Shown here: positions 50,927-63,436 of the stretch, piece after piece | Numbering within the stretch: the stretch's first letter is position 1 | How the letters are laid out: every line of letters starts with the position of its first letter | DNA from: Nyssa sinensis | Taxonomy: Eukaryota; Streptophyta; Magnoliopsida; Cornales; Nyssaceae | Assembly (NCBI GenBank): GCA_008638375.1 | Contig: CM018041.1 | Span: 10,842,846-10,906,845 of the forward strand | Length of the DNA: 64,000 bases | Direction: 5' to 3' | The notes under the pieces: model-generated | The model's input: the letters and a program-made list of their open reading frames with translations, nothing else | Database searches by the model: none | What the model was told of the DNA's origin: nothing | Made by a program: the position numbers and the translations under genes

Positions 50927-51014
50927 ATCTACAAGTAAAAAAATAGTTGAAAACACATCAAAAATTAACTGAATAAATTAATATATGAAATTACACATGT
51001 AATACCTACGACAT

Positions 51015-54000
51015 TTATTTGTCAAAGTCCGTATCATCATTTATTCCAAAAATTTCTTTATTATTAGAACAGTGTTCCAATAACGTGTCATCATCAAAAT
51101 CACTTTCATCATCATTGATGAATGTTGAGTCCCTCGGATTTAAATGCACAGTATTTTGGAAGATAGAAGCTACAACATGACCGGGTTCTACGTGAGTCCT
51201 ATTCAGCTGGAACATGACTGTCGCATGCACTTGATCATGCTGGACAATACCATCATAGGCCTGATTGAAACTCTTCTTGTAATGTCTCTTCATTCCGGTT
51301 TAAATCTTCCTCCCTATCCGGAAGTTCGACTACATCATACACATTTCTAGGCTGTATTTTCTGCACAACATGTCATTCACCTTTTATTTTTATGTTCTTC
51401 AAATAGAATACATGCTTGACTTGTAAACCCAATACATAAGGATCATCCTTAAATGTTGTTAGGGACATATTAACACTTATGAAGTGTTTATCAGCCTTCA
51501 TTCCAATCTTTCTGTTATTGACATCCCATCAATTACATTTGAACAAATACACCGAGTTACGTAGGTAACGTATCTCTATGATATCTTCTATGACACCATA
51601 GTAGTCCAGGCTTTACCCTACTTCATACCCGCCTTTAACCATGACATCACTATTTTGTGTTCGGTGGTGCACCTCACGTTGCTTCATGTGAAAGCGAACG
51701 CCATCAACAATGCAACCGGTGTATCGAAATATCCTTTCATCCAGGCCACATTCCAAGGCATATAGGTATCGTATGCATCAAACAACCCTTAGTTACGCAA
51801 GAGCTTTATCTATTATGATTTTAAGTAGAAAAATAAATAAATACAAGTTAATTAAATAATTAACATCAAAATAAGATATGTTATACTTACATGATCTTTG
51901 TACCAGTTAAGAAATAATTTTTGTTGTATTTGTTATACATTTGCAATATTTTCTCTCTGAAACTCAGTTGTATGCTCATTAAATAAAATAAGATATATTT
52001 TTTATAACTTAGATTCCATTAATAAGGTAGCATTAGGAAGGTGCATAGTAAACTTACTTAAAATATGGTAATGTCTCATCACAATTATTAAGTACGGTAT
52101 AATGTGTTTTTGCCATGTCTTCAAGAGGACACCATTCATATGACAAAACACCTAATGTTCGTATATTCTGATTGAACACTGAAGCCAGATCATTGTTGTG
52201 GTGGACATCTATCAAAACTTTTTTCTTCATGATTAAACCTTGTCTCAATATCTTCAAGATGCATGATATAGAACGTGAGACATTCAGTAACTAAGTATGC
52301 CTCAACAATTGATCCTTCTGGCCGTGCTTTATTACTCATGTATTGCTTTGATGTGTACAAGAATCTGTGACAATAATAATTTAACAAATTAATTAAATCT
52401 GTAGATATATAGGACATATTAAATATTAAGTTATGTTCCCTTCAATTGGATACATCCATTGATATTGGACCGGTCCACCAATTCTAGCCTCATACGAAAA
52501 ATGCACAGCTAAGTGAACCATGACATCAAAAAAAGCTGGAGGAAAGATCATTTCTAACTTGTAGAGGATTACAGCAACGTCCCTTTCGAGCTTCTCTAGT
52601 ACTTCCAACTTCAACGTCTTGGCACTTAATTCTCTAAATAAGCATCCCAACTCAATCAATGTCGTTGATACGCTCTCAGTAAGATATCCACATATTACAA
52701 CTAGAAAAAGTCGTTGTAAAAGTACGTGATAATCATGGCTTTTTAAGCCAGATATTTTCCCATCTTTAACATTCACACACCAAGATATGTTTGATGCACA
52801 TCCATCTGGGAACTTCACCGATTTAAACCATTCACAAATTCTCATTCCCTCGTCAAGTGATAACATATAGCATGCAGGAGGCACGACAAATTTATCTCCG
52901 TTACGTAATAAGTGGAACTCCTTCCTTATGCCCAACTCTTGTAAGTCCATCCGAGCTTTAACAGTAGCCTTCGTCTTCTTTTCAATGTTCATTAAGGTTC
53001 CGAGCACATTATCACATATTTTTCTCAATGTGCATAACATCCAAATTGTGCCTCAACTTCAACGTCTCCCAATACGGAAAATAAAAAAATATGCTTTTCT
53101 TCATCAAATTATACTCCATGATCGTACGCTTCCTCTTCTTAGCACCCGGTATCTTCCCAAACCTCACTGGTTGGATATCGGCCAATTGCACCAACAAGTC
53201 CTTCCCAGAAAACTCACGAAGTGCTGACCTGCGTTCAGGTTTTCCATCAAAGAGATGCTTTTGGTAGGTTCGCCATACATGTGACGACAGTAGAAAAAGA
53301 CGATGACACATGTAGCATATCTTCTTTCCATTGGAAAAATATAGCGAAGATGCATCCTTGTTATATACCGAACATGCTAGATACCCCTTCGTGCTCCACC
53401 TAGACAAGTTGGCGTACGCGGCAAAGTCGTTTATGGTCAACAACAATGCCGCATGCAATTGGAATGTCTCCTTCCTAGATACATCATACGCCTCCACTCC
53501 AACCTTCTACAATTCCTTCAACTCTTTCGCTAATGGTCACAAATAAACATCAATTTTATTTCTAGGAGACTTCGGCCCAAGAATAAGCAACGACATGAAG
53601 ATAAACGATTCTTTCATACATTTTCACGGTGGTAAATTATAAGGCAAAAGCAACACTAGCCACATCTTGTAGGCATTACTTATGTCACCGAATAGATTGA
53701 AACCATCATTAGCCAGCCCAAGCCATGCATTACGCGACTTATTGGCAAACCAATCATCATTTCTATCAAATTCAACCTAAGCTTTAGAATCTGCGGGATG
53801 CCTATATACATTTGCCTCAATAACACACTTCTCGCTATGCCACCACATCTTTTCAATTGTCTTCCGAGACATGTACAATCTCTTTAGCCTCGGTTTTAAC
53901 AAAAAATATCTCAACACCTTGTGCAAAATTTTCTTGCCCATTCCTTCATTCACTTTGTACTTGGGTTCATGGCATACCATACACTCAACACACCATTTAG

Positions 54001-54713
54001 CCTCCTTATAAAATAACATGCAATCGTTCTTGTAAACATGAATAGGGATTATCTAATGCCCAAGTCCCTCAACTGTCTTTTCACCTCATAAAGCGATTTC
54101 GGAAGGGTCTCCCTTGTAGGTAGTGCTGATTTAAACAATTCAATGGCCATATTAAAAGATTTGTTTGTCCATCGATTAATGGTATTAATATGAAGGAGCT
54201 TGACAAGAAAATCAAATGTCGAATACTTCTCACAATCCAGATATAATGGATGTCTTGCTTCCCTCAACAAGGGATCTAAAAATGTTTCTGATTCTTCAGT
54301 ATCACTCTTAGGACCTAGACCGCGGCTTGCAGTTGCACCTCCTGCATGTTTGCCAACATTTCTTGCAATCCATCGTAACCAAATCTGACATTTTCACCCA
54401 AGTCATCATCCTCACCATCATCTTCATCCTCGATCACCACTCGTACTTCACGTTGCTCCCCATAAAATTCCCAACACCTATATGTCTTGTCCATACCATA
54501 CTTGATTATTTACACTCTAGCCTCATCTATGTGCATATAATCCTTATTATTGCACCTCCTACACAAATATCTTGTCCTATTGCTCCCATTTGCAAATGAG
54601 CGAGCAAACTCAATGAAATCCTTAATCCCTTTCCTATACCCGATCAAATGCCTGCCCTTCAAGTCCATCCAACTTTTATCTATTTTCGTCTTCCTAGCAC
54701 AAGTCAAACACAT
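51015..54713 (-). pseudogene. CACTA TNP2-type transposase, inactivated
   Basis: Recognisable blocks on the minus strand in the usual order: a transposase-associated zinc-binding domain (SWMDLKGRHLIGYRKG, then TRYLCRRCNN) at 54510-54713; the TNP2 core from about 54270 (RHPLYLDCEKYSTFDFLVKL, then ALPTRETLPKSLYEVKRQL, KMWWHSEK, FDRNDDWFANKSRNAWLGLA and PYNLPP); a DUF4218-like region (SGLKSHDYHVLLQRL, then IFPPAFFDVMVHLAVHFSYE and GPVQYQWMYPIEG) at 52426-53000; and a DUF4216-like region (GVIEDIIEIRYLRNSVYLFK, then DDPYVLGLQVKHVFYLKNI) at about 51290-51600. An acidic tail ends at 51015. Family knowledge: the protein cuts CACTA ends. Stops replace conserved tryptophans in SKAxVEFD, NLPPxKCMK, LKELxKVG, FKCNxWDV and KGExHVVQ, so the gene is dead. 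Confidence 0.85.
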
Positions 54714-55010
54714 TACTCATTATAAATATGAAACATGAATCTTAACATCTCTCTAAAGGGTAAGGTGGTCCTATCCCATCCAGGAATGCATAATCTACAT
54801 TACAATCAGCAGCTAGCAACTCAAGTGCTCGATTCCACTCCAAAAAAATTTCGGCAGCATCTCTTCACGATTCTCCAAGTACACAAGATAGACGTTACCA
54901 CGCCTAAATATGTACCCAGAGAACAACAGGAGACTGTGTCAAAATTTTCATCCACTGGAATCAAGCATTCGCCACTGCCTATAATGTAGATTTATGCATT
55001 TCCAAACTGT

Positions 55011-56520
55011 CGTACTCTTGGTAATTCAAGAATCAATTTTCATACACACGAGTCCAATCGCTCTTAATTGAGCGACCAGATTCATGAGTGCTGAAAATGA
55101 CTCTCAAACGAGGCTAAGGTTACATAAATGCAATTACATATTTAATTTCTTAATCGTTTAATTACAAAGACTACACGTACCCATTAAAGTGTACACTTAA
55201 ACACCATTATGAATGCTCATATTTGATAGTTGTTAAATAATTTTTAACAATTCACTAAAATACTTAATTACTTAAATCAAACAAAATTTTTACACAACTA
55301 CTTAATTAAAACAACTCTTTAATTCAAAAAACACTTTTACACTCCTCAACCAAATGATACTCAACTTCAATGAAGACTTTGTCAAGTTTTAGGACTCCTT
55401 ACATCACCAAAATCTAAACTCATTTTTTTACTCTAAATTAACCTGCTATGCCATGTGTCATTCTGTTAGCTTTTACCTTTTAATTTTTTATATTGACATC
55501 TTATTGGTCAAGCACAACTACCCCTATATTTGTGCATGCCTCCAATCGAGCCGTTAATATTATTGCACGTGGCACAATAAAGTACTCAAAGTTTAAGATT
55601 GATGTTACATTAGAGTCATATTGGTCATCATATTTTATTTTAAATCACGGAAATAATATCTATGTGCATAAGTAAATCATTTTTAATAAACAAAAAGGTC
55701 AACAATGCATTACTAGTAACATAAAGGTGCATACGATATATCATATTTTTTTTATTTCTAAAAACATTCTTGATCACTGTAATTATATGGAAATGTCCAA
55801 AAATATAAATCATATCTTATATGTTTAGTTAGTTCAATTATTACTAAAGCAAAAAAAAAATTTAGACATAAACTTCAACCGATTTTATATCATATTATTT
55901 TTTTTATTTTTAAATAGTTTTTGTGATTGATATATTTTTTCTTTATTTGAATTCTTAATCTTAGCTAACTTCAACAAACATGTCGATATAAACTTCAAAG
56001 ATAATTTAACTTGGTGAGGAAGTGAAAAATCAAGCCCACCAAACTAATAAAGATGCTATAAATCAAACCTATAGAATCAGAGGAAGAGAGACAGAGATAT
56101 AAACACATGCTCGTAAGAAAAACATGTATCCATATAATCATCATTAGTTATATATAAAGCTAAAAAAAACCCAAATGATGGATATGAAAAATATGGCAAC
56201 GTCTAAGCTTTAAAAGATGAAAACCTTATCAAGAATTTGTAAGAAACCCTAACCTTTTATCAAATGGATCTCGTCGGTGGCTGAGCTCATCGGCGAAGTA
56301 CGGTGGTGGGGGGTCAGTAATGGAGGTCGATGGATTGAGAGAAATATAGATAGAGAGAGAGAGAGAGAGAGAGCTAGAGAGAGAGAAAGAGTGAAAGTGT
56401 GTGTGTGTGTGTGAGGGAGAGAGAATTCAAACTTTCGTCGTCGGCGGGGCAGTGGCGGACGGTAGCAGCTGAGCTCGGCGACAGAGTATGGCAGGGGTTT
56501 GTCGGCAGCGGAGATGGATG

Positions 56521-56571
<51 letters not shown>

Positions 56572-57683
56572 GTCGAATTGGGGATTCTGAGATATAAAAC
56601 TGTTTCCGCGTGTAAATTAATATTCTGTTTGTTATAATCAACATGCTGTTGTAAATTAATATTCTTAAGAACTTGTATCTTTGTACTTTTTCCATTGTTT
56701 ACTCCCCAGGAGAAGTGGGAATCAACCTTTCTCTGATTGAAGAGATATGCAAGTGATGCAACTGATTCACTGCTGCATGTTAAATTAAACGTGGAAATAA
56801 ACATCACCCAAGTTTTTAGACTTATAAGCGATTTTTTTAAACCAATTGAAACATCAGATTGCAAATCTATTACAATTCTGTCATGAGTTTTCTCATGTTA
56901 TATTTATGTATTTTAATTATTTTGAGTTTAAAGAGTTATTTAGTCATGCTCCTAAGCCAATTTAAACAAAAATGAACACAATACTTGACTTGGATTGAAT
57001 TATTTATTGACCGGATTAATTGTGTGGGTATTATATTCATTTTGGCAGCTAAGAAGGCTATGGGGTTCAAGTCAAGGCGGCATACACAATCTTGTGAATC
57101 TTATCTCTTTAGGTGGGAGAGTACTGGGGATTTTCCGTGACCAACCATCTGATATAGAAGCATGGATTAGAACAACGATAATGTCACATATTAAATTTGC
57201 AAGCTGCTTAATACTAACTGTTTCACCGTCAAATTCAAACTCAGAAGCTCTTTAGATAGCTGAAAATGCTGATTGTAACGATAAGTTTTGCTGCCAGTAT
57301 CTTTATTGTTAAAGATGAATTCAGTTGGAAAAACTAAAAATATGAGCCATAGTGGGCGGGATCACTATGACTCTATAGCTTGCGCATGGTTATCGAACCA
57401 TTGGTATAATTACGAGGTGTAGTATATCTGAACATGAGTTTCTCATCCATATAAATATTATTTTTAACAATTGAGAATTGTTTTAATTTTCAACGTGGCT
57501 TAGCATATTTTCTTTGTTGCTTCAGTTGGATATTGTGGGCAGATGCCCACAATTTTTTTCTTGGAAAATTGACTCCCGGCCCCTTCAATTTGTTTGTCGG
57601 TGTTGTGAATTGTAGTCAAGAGGTAATCTTTACTTTGATGGCAATGAAGAAACTTGGCAAATCATGTTTTTATGGTAAGTATA
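55011..57683. other. AT-rich region with microsatellites and an unrecognised possible gene remnant
   Basis: 55011-56250 shows nothing recognisable. 56350-56575 holds AG, GT and TA microsatellites (see separate entry). At 57040-57680 there is sequence of less biased composition with acceptor-like TTTTGGCAG (57041-57049), donor-like TTTAGGTGGGA (57108-57118), acceptor-like GTTGCTTCAG (57518-57527) and donor-like TTATGGTAAGT. The longest frames (57055-57255 and 57533-57877) have no domain I know. It could be an exon relic of a gene whose copy lies left of position 1, since the long-range duplication begins at its edge. Confidence 0.35.
56355..56575. repeat. Cluster of AG, GT and TA microsatellites
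   Basis: AG runs near 56355-56375, GT at 56398-56412, TA at 56520-56546 and AG at 56547-56572. The long frames at 56249-56864 read mostly through these repeats (S-L and Y-I runs) and are artefacts. Confidence 0.9.
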
Positions 57684-58719
57684 ATCCACTGAAAGCGACA
57701 AAAAGGGGACAAAATGCTATCCACAAATCTGTGAAAAATCAACAAGAACTAATAACTAATTATATTACAAACTGCAGAAGATGCAAATCCTTTCTCCCAA
57801 TTGATCTTCTTATCTTCATGGTTCTCAAATTTGTTTCAAGTTCTTCTGTGAAAAAAAAGTATGGTTTAAAATTCTAGCAATTTTGTACAATATTCCTTTG
57901 GATTCTACCTTTGTTAATGGATGGTTTATTTCATTGGGACATGCATTGTATTACATTTTTCATGTACTATAACAGTGATATATAGCAAAAAAAACTAACA
58001 TACAGCATCTTATTCCATTTTCCCTTTTTTTTTTTTTTAATATCTTGGGTTTCTGTTACGGATGGATTATCTTTTGGGTTTTCTTGGTTTGGGTACCAAT
58101 TTATTTGTTTGCTAATTAAACATCCATAATCCATTATAGTTCTTCTAAACTTTGTTTAACTGTTGATAAAATATTGAGAGAGCATTTGAGGAATTGCACA
58201 AGAAATTTGCAAAACTTGATTAAAATTAGATCATATACTTCATGTGCCATTTCTATAAATATGTATATTGTATTATACAATATCTTTTTTATTTTGGAGG
58301 TTCACGGTTTCTTAGCTAGCTGTATGAAGAATACTTGAGTTTTCTCTTTTGTTTTTTTCTTTTTTATATATAGTAATTTGAATTTTATTTGATACATTGT
58401 GTATGTAATATGTGAAATTAATATTTTAATGTAATGTAAATTATTATTTAATGCAACTGTTAAAATGCATTGTGAATTATTTCTACTAGCAAGTTATATT
58501 AACAGAGGGAAAATATTGTGAAACAAATAAATACTCGGTTCAAAAGATAAGAGGCAAGGAGAAGAACCTATCATGAGTTGTTTACCATCATGTACAGAAA
58601 TAAATTGAAACTAATAAGTTTTATTAACAGTCACAAGTACCTTTAATGACCACATCACAATTCTAAAGATAAATTTCAGGGAATAACAAACATTTTTCAA
58701 ACTAAAAGTCTGTTTAAGA
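57684..58719. repeat. Right arm of the long-range duplication
   Basis: Counterpart of 15-852. It retains about 200 bp (about 57742-57944) missing on the left, and its last 75 bp correspond to the start of the tandem unit at 781 and 1859. The match stops at TGTTTAAGA and the following sequence, ATTCTATAGG, is unrelated. Confidence 0.9.
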
Positions 58720-59463
58720 TTCTATAGGAAAAGCGACAGCCAAAGGTGCAAGAAGATAATGTGAACTCACAAATTATTTTAAAATTTTCAATATATTTTA
58801 TTTTATTTTTTTGAAACCACCACCTTATATAGATATATGTAATATTTACTTCTTTTTATTGATCGACCGATTATTTTACCAATTTTTTAATATATTTTAT
58901 TATACATGCATCTTAGTCTTTTAAGATTCTATAGGAGAATTTACTCTTCTTTGAGCAAATATAATTGTTTTGCCAATAATATTGATCTACTTTTTTCTCT
59001 ACTTCTATATTATCATGTCACATAATCATTTTTAATTTTTCAATCTGTTTTATTTTATACATTACTTCTCTTTTAGGATTCTAAAGTTAATTTGAGAAAA
59101 AATTTAATATTTTTTTGGACGACCACCATATATAGATATATGTAATATATGTATGTATATGACGTTACCCACCTTTTTCTGCTTCACCATTTTTTTTTAA
59201 TTTATTTATTTTACACATGTTTGGATAAAAAATGGAATTTACAGTTGTGCCTTCTGCTACGTCACATACAACCTTTACGTGCTTACCAACTTCAAAGTAC
59301 TTGCAAACTGTATTTGTATAAACAGCAACAGTGCTCTGCGATAATAAATTAAACCAAATTAAATAAAACAGGTTATATGGTACAAATGATCTATGAAAAC
59401 TTGTTCTTAATGTTCAAATAGAATTATTTTAAAAAAATAAAAATTCAATTCAATGTGTTTTAC
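58720..59463. other. AT-rich spacer, nothing recognised
   Basis: Contains two similar ACCACCATATATAGATATAT-like words (about 58818 and 59123), and two copies of the word ATTCTATAGGA (about 58719 and 58927), which suggest an older local duplication of about 200-300 bp. No coding sequence. Confidence 0.4.
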
Positions 59464-61100
59464 CTTTAGACCAATTGCGGTGGGTCTGAAGTGGATGGTG
59501 TCTTCCTCTAGTCTTTCAATCAGTCCCTTCAAGTTTTTGAGATCCCCCTTCACAACAATAACTTGATCACCCATCACAAAATGCCCTTTCTTTCTGCTTG
59601 CAAACAAAGGTAACAAACCAGTAGCTATATCTCCAACTCTATTCTTGCCTGGTCGCTGAAATTTCTCAAGTTCATCAAAACTTGGTTATGTGTTTTGCGT
59701 GCTTATTGATTTCATCGATACAACTTTATACAAGAAACCTTCTGTGAATCTCATGCCATTTATACTCTCAAAATATTCACCAGTGAGAGGATCTCGTTTA
59801 TGCTCTACACGGATATGCATTTTTCTAAATCAAAAGCACAAAACAATACAGTTAACAAAGTTGAATTGCAAGAACATAGTAGCTAGCAATTATGTTTTCA
59901 GTATAAATGATACAATCATACAAGCAAGGCTACCTGGCTTCATCAACATTCATAAAACATGGAGGAGGTACAAATGCCTTCTTCTGTGGAACTTCCCTCC
60001 CATCCTGAAAAAGGAAAATTCAATTGCAATTGCAATTACATTCCTTGTTAGAATTGTATTAATCCAAAACAAAATTTATCGAAACCCCCAAAAAAAAAAA
60101 ATAGCGACAGTCTCACAATGAGACCGTCCTATTGTACTTTTTCAGTTAATAGTACGGTCAAACCCTTTTACAAGCAAGAATCTAATTAACAAGTTATGAA
60201 TATATACCAATTTATTTGATAGGGCTTGTAAATCAATCTGTGGGATTAGTTTCACAGTAACTCTCTGCCTCACAGTATCAACAACATCCACAACCTATCA
60301 AAAAAGCTCGAAAGTTAGATAAGAAAATCTACAATTAGTATTGGAATAAAACTTTATTGAGCTGAGTTGAGTTTGGTCATGCAAAAAAAATGAAATAAAA
60401 AGGAGTTTGACTGTACTTTTGCAAGGTCCCCTTTTTATGTCCCAATCTTCATTCTGACCCAAGTATCCTTGCAAAGATCAACTGTTTTGCTTTCCACTGA
60501 AAGGAAGTCAATCATTTCTTTGATTGGAACCAGCATTCCTTTGTTTGAAAATAAACTGCGCATACCCTTGCAAGCCTGAAGCAGGATCAAAATGGAAATA
60601 AATCATGTTATAAATACATATACATCAATTATATATTGCACTACTCCTAATTGAGTTGAGCAAAATACAAATGTATGATGCATCATCAGTTACCACATAC
60701 CTCCCTCACATGGGCTTATTTGTCTGCTTCAATGTATATGTAGTTTTTGAGATGATCAATGGATATAGCTGATCTAATTTGCAATTTAGATCCTTTATCA
60801 GTATACTTCTGCATTAGGCAAACAGCTGCCTCCCGCTCACAACCAGTCAAGCATCTAACCATCCACAACTTTGGGTCCCTAACGGATGGCAAAAGAGCTC
60901 GTTGTTCTAAATCTGTTGTCTACTCATCATATTCTGTGTGACTTGACCTGGCATATCTTGCACGAATGCTTCTCTCAAGAGCTTCAACATCTTCTTGATC
61001 ATCCTCCCGTGGAAGCAGCAAGCGACGATGCATCCTTCTAGCATCATCTTCATATGGTAAATCAGCTCCACCATCCACTATGAAGTCTGTATGTTCAGGC
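59464..61100 (-). pseudogene. SPT5: Unprocessed SPT5 gene fragment (transcription elongation factor)
   Basis: Five exon-like blocks on the minus strand with intact splice sites: about 60701-61100, 60417-60576, 60208-60294, 59934-60004 and 59464-59824. They encode, in order, the acidic linker (DFIVDGGADLPYEDDARRMH, then LPREDDQEDVEALERSIRAR), the NGN domain (PSVRDPKLWMVRCLTGCERE, then AVCLMQKYTDKGSKLQIRSA), the first KOW region (VRQRVTVKLIPQIDLQAL) and the next KOW (KKGHFVMGDQVIVVKGDLKN). Family knowledge: SPT5 with SPT4 forms DSIF, which clamps RNA polymerase II. Four in-frame stops (after SSHTEYDE, after YIEADK, after MKIGT, and after STQNT) and the lack of the N-terminus, further KOW domains and C-terminal repeats show a dead partial copy. 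Retained introns mean it arose by DNA duplication, not by retroposition. Confidence 0.88.
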
Positions 61101-61854
61101 ACTCAACCCATCAGCAATGACAGTGAATGCCAAGTATACATAGCAAAATGGAATACATAAGATCCAACTGGATCACCCATGATGCAGACTACAAGCAGCA
61201 ATATCATAACAACGTATTCATATGGAATAGAACCACAAGTTTGTTCTATTAAAAAAAAAGGGAACCACAAATTTGTTTCAAATACTGAAGATGGTCCAGG
61301 AGTTGATAACACACACCAAGTCTAATAGCAAACGATGAAGAGGCTCAAACTCAAATTAAGTCAATAAAGATATGGGTAGAGTGATAACTGGTTCACATTT
61401 AGTTATTTAAGACAAGGCAGCATAATGAATCTGTGATTGTGCCAAAATAGTGCAAAGATGCTTATAGAAAAATGGTCTCCAAATAAAGAAAGAAATAAAA
61501 AAGGGAGAAAAAGACAACAAAGAAAACAACGATTTCATCACGAATTGTTGAGTCTTCACAATATTGTGAAACCTTTCCAATAAGCTCTACAAGACAAATA
61601 TTAAACAACAACTTAAAAGTAATTACATGTTATACATTATTCTCTCCAGCATTCACCAACATCATTTTGGTTTGTCAGTCCTTGAACTACTTTTGATAAA
61701 CTCAACTATGTCCCTAGATTTAACTTGAGAGAAGGTGGTATTGCAGTTGTGGTTCTTGATAACAAGGAAGAGCTCTCAGTGCCATAGGATCAACTGCTCC
61801 TTATTTAATGCAAATGGCATGCAGGAAGGTTCAGAAAAAACTCATAGAAGGTAG
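61101..61854. other. Spacer between the SPT5 relic and the TRIM, nothing recognised
   Basis: May include intron or upstream sequence of the SPT5 relic. No further SPT5 exon was found. A 69-codon frame at 61103-61312 is hydrophobic by composition and unsupported. Confidence 0.4.
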
Positions 61855-62100
61855 TGTGAAGTTACCAACTCATCTAAAAGCTTAAGCTGTTAGAGAGGGT
61901 GTAACTTTATTATTATATTCTCTAACACGCCCTTTCACGTGTGGCCACTTTGAGCCTACACGTGTTAATATATTTTTTGGGTGACGATGAGATTTGAACT
62001 CGGGACCTTTGGCCTGCTCTGATACTATGTGAAATTACCAACTCATCTAAAAGCTTAAGCTGTTAGAGAGGGTGTAACTTTATTATTATATTCTCTAACG
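61855..62100 (-). mobile_element. TRIM (terminal-repeat retrotransposon in miniature)
   Basis: A 246-bp element between perfect GGTAG target duplications (61850-61854 and 62101-62105). Its terminal direct repeats of 73 bp (61855-61927 and 62028-62100) read TGTTAGAGAATATAATAATA...TTCACA on the minus strand. One outermost base is mutated at 62100. The minus-strand sequence just inside the upstream repeat is TAGTATCAGAGC, a tRNA-Met primer-binding site. A purine-rich GTGAAAGGGCG precedes the downstream repeat. The roughly 100-bp interior has no coding capacity, as expected. The two repeats differ at very few positions, so the insertion is recent. Such elements must borrow proteins from autonomous LTR retrotransposons. 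Confidence 0.9.
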
Positions 62101-62105
62101 GGTAG

Positions 62106-63289
62106 AAAAACAGATTTAAGGCTATACACCGTTGCTTGGCAAGATTATAGTTTAGAGTTTACATGTTTAGGTGATTGATTACATATCCTTAACTAAGATC
62201 AATTGTTGTTTTATGTTTATCTTATTTTAGAGCTCCTAGTGTGATTGTGTAATGATTCTTTCCTAATGCATGTGTCTAAACCTAGGTCTGATTGCCTGGG
62301 CCTCTGTCCCCTATTCTTACTTTTAAATGAGAGGTGTGTTGGTTAAATTATTGTTTAATAGAGACATTTTGGTGAACTCAATAAAAGTGTAAAACACAAA
62401 AGTTACTCTTTTGTTTTTTAAAGATACTTTTGTGCAATTTGAAAAAAAAAAATTCAAAACAAAAACAGTTATAAAAGTTTATCCACAGAAAGGGGGGGAT
62501 GGAAAAGCTCTCCCAACAGCCATAAAACTTTCTTTGTAATGATATGATACTAATTATATTGTATATATGTACTAATTATAATATCACTCTTTCACCATAA
62601 TGTCCGGATCTTAACCAATTAAACCTGATAATTAGAAGGTCAGAATTGAGAACTCTTGGAATACAATTTCAGAATATTTTCCCATCAAATGATCTGTTCA
62701 TGGTTGTATAATTTCACATTTGTCTAGATGCAACTTTTGGGGAGAATGACTACTAACTTATGTTCAGAATTTCAGTTATCTCTCTTCTATGTTATGGTCT
62801 TGCATAATAAATTCATGCAAATTATTTTATTTTATTTTATGTTATTTCTAAACATGAGTACATTATCCATATGATAAAAGGAATATACAGTAAAGCAACT
62901 CCATTCAAAGAGAAGCCCTTTAAGAATGTGAGTGGGTGATACATAAGATAAAAACCTTTGAATTTTCAACACTTACTAAACTTAGTCATACATATTATTT
63001 CTTTTAAGAAAGATGGCCAAAGGTACTACTTTCATTTTACATGGAGTTTTGGAATGCCAAATAAAGATTTGCAGGAAAAGAATTTTGCAGGAAAAAAAAA
63101 ATAACATGGCTCGGGGGCTCCCTAGAGACCAGGAATAATACCTTTCGGAATTTCTCAAGAAGCAATATCTGAGTTGCCCTATGGATGGTTTAATACAATG
63201 TTCAACTAACATCCAAGTATCATTTATATCAACTATTTAGTCCCATATGCCGACAACCACAGTGTATACTCTCACCATCTAATAAATAG
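62106..63289. other. AT-rich spacer, nothing recognised
   Basis: No repeat pair or conserved coding sequence noticed. A 76-codon frame at 62982-63212 has no domain. Confidence 0.4.
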
Positions 63290-63436
63290 CTATAACATCC
63301 AAGTTTCTTGGGCATCTGCAATCCTCTTTTGGGTGATGTCATCTATTTCCCTCCTGATCTTTGTTATTTGCATTTCTAGCTCAGACTCTTTTTCAGATAT
63401 CTTAGCAGCGTTTTCCTTCAAAGGTTTTTTGTTTAG
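63290..63436 (-). CDS. Possible coiled-coil exon or gene fragment, unrecognised
   Basis: A short frame on the minus strand, open from just after a TAA at 63437-63439 to a TAG at 63290-63292. It is far richer in E, K, I, Q and D than surrounding noise and has a heptad-like pattern (ENAAKISEKESELEMQITKI, then REIDDITQKRIADAQETW). The composition is protein-like, but there is no ATG before the coil and the splice sites are unclear. It could be one exon of a gene lying mostly outside the window, or a relic. I do not recognise the family. Confidence 0.3.
   Translation of the reverse strand, partial: LNKKPLKENAAKISEKESELEMQITKIRREIDDITQKRIADAQETWML

Larger units (their letters stand above)
42262..55010 (-). 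mobile_element. CACTA (En/Spm-type) DNA transposon, one end missing or unrecognised
   Basis: The left end is CACTATAAGAAATAAG at 42262, a typical CACTA terminus, preceded by TAT as a possible 3-bp target duplication. Two genes read on the minus strand towards this end: a TNP2-type transposase (51015-54713) and a Transposase_24-like gene (45871-50926). Between the second gene and the terminus lie a tandem array and GC-rich subterminal repeats. The leader at about 54735-55010 includes AAATTTTTTTCGGCAGCATC-like sequence, upstream of the transposase. I found no matching CTTATAGTG at the other end, so the right limit is approximate. It is inactive: both genes carry stops, and solo LTR B sits inside it. 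Confidence 0.82.

Noticed and set aside
56249..56864. Long minus-strand frames of 145-148 codons
   Set aside because: They read largely through AG, GT and TA microsatellites, giving Ser-Leu, Tyr-Ile and Thr-His runs; no domain.
57533..57877. 114-codon frame and the preceding 86-codon frame at 56995-57255
   Set aside because: No recognisable domain; splice-like sites exist but no consistent gene model emerged, and the first frame is hydrophobic by composition. Kept only as a possible relic in the spacer entry.
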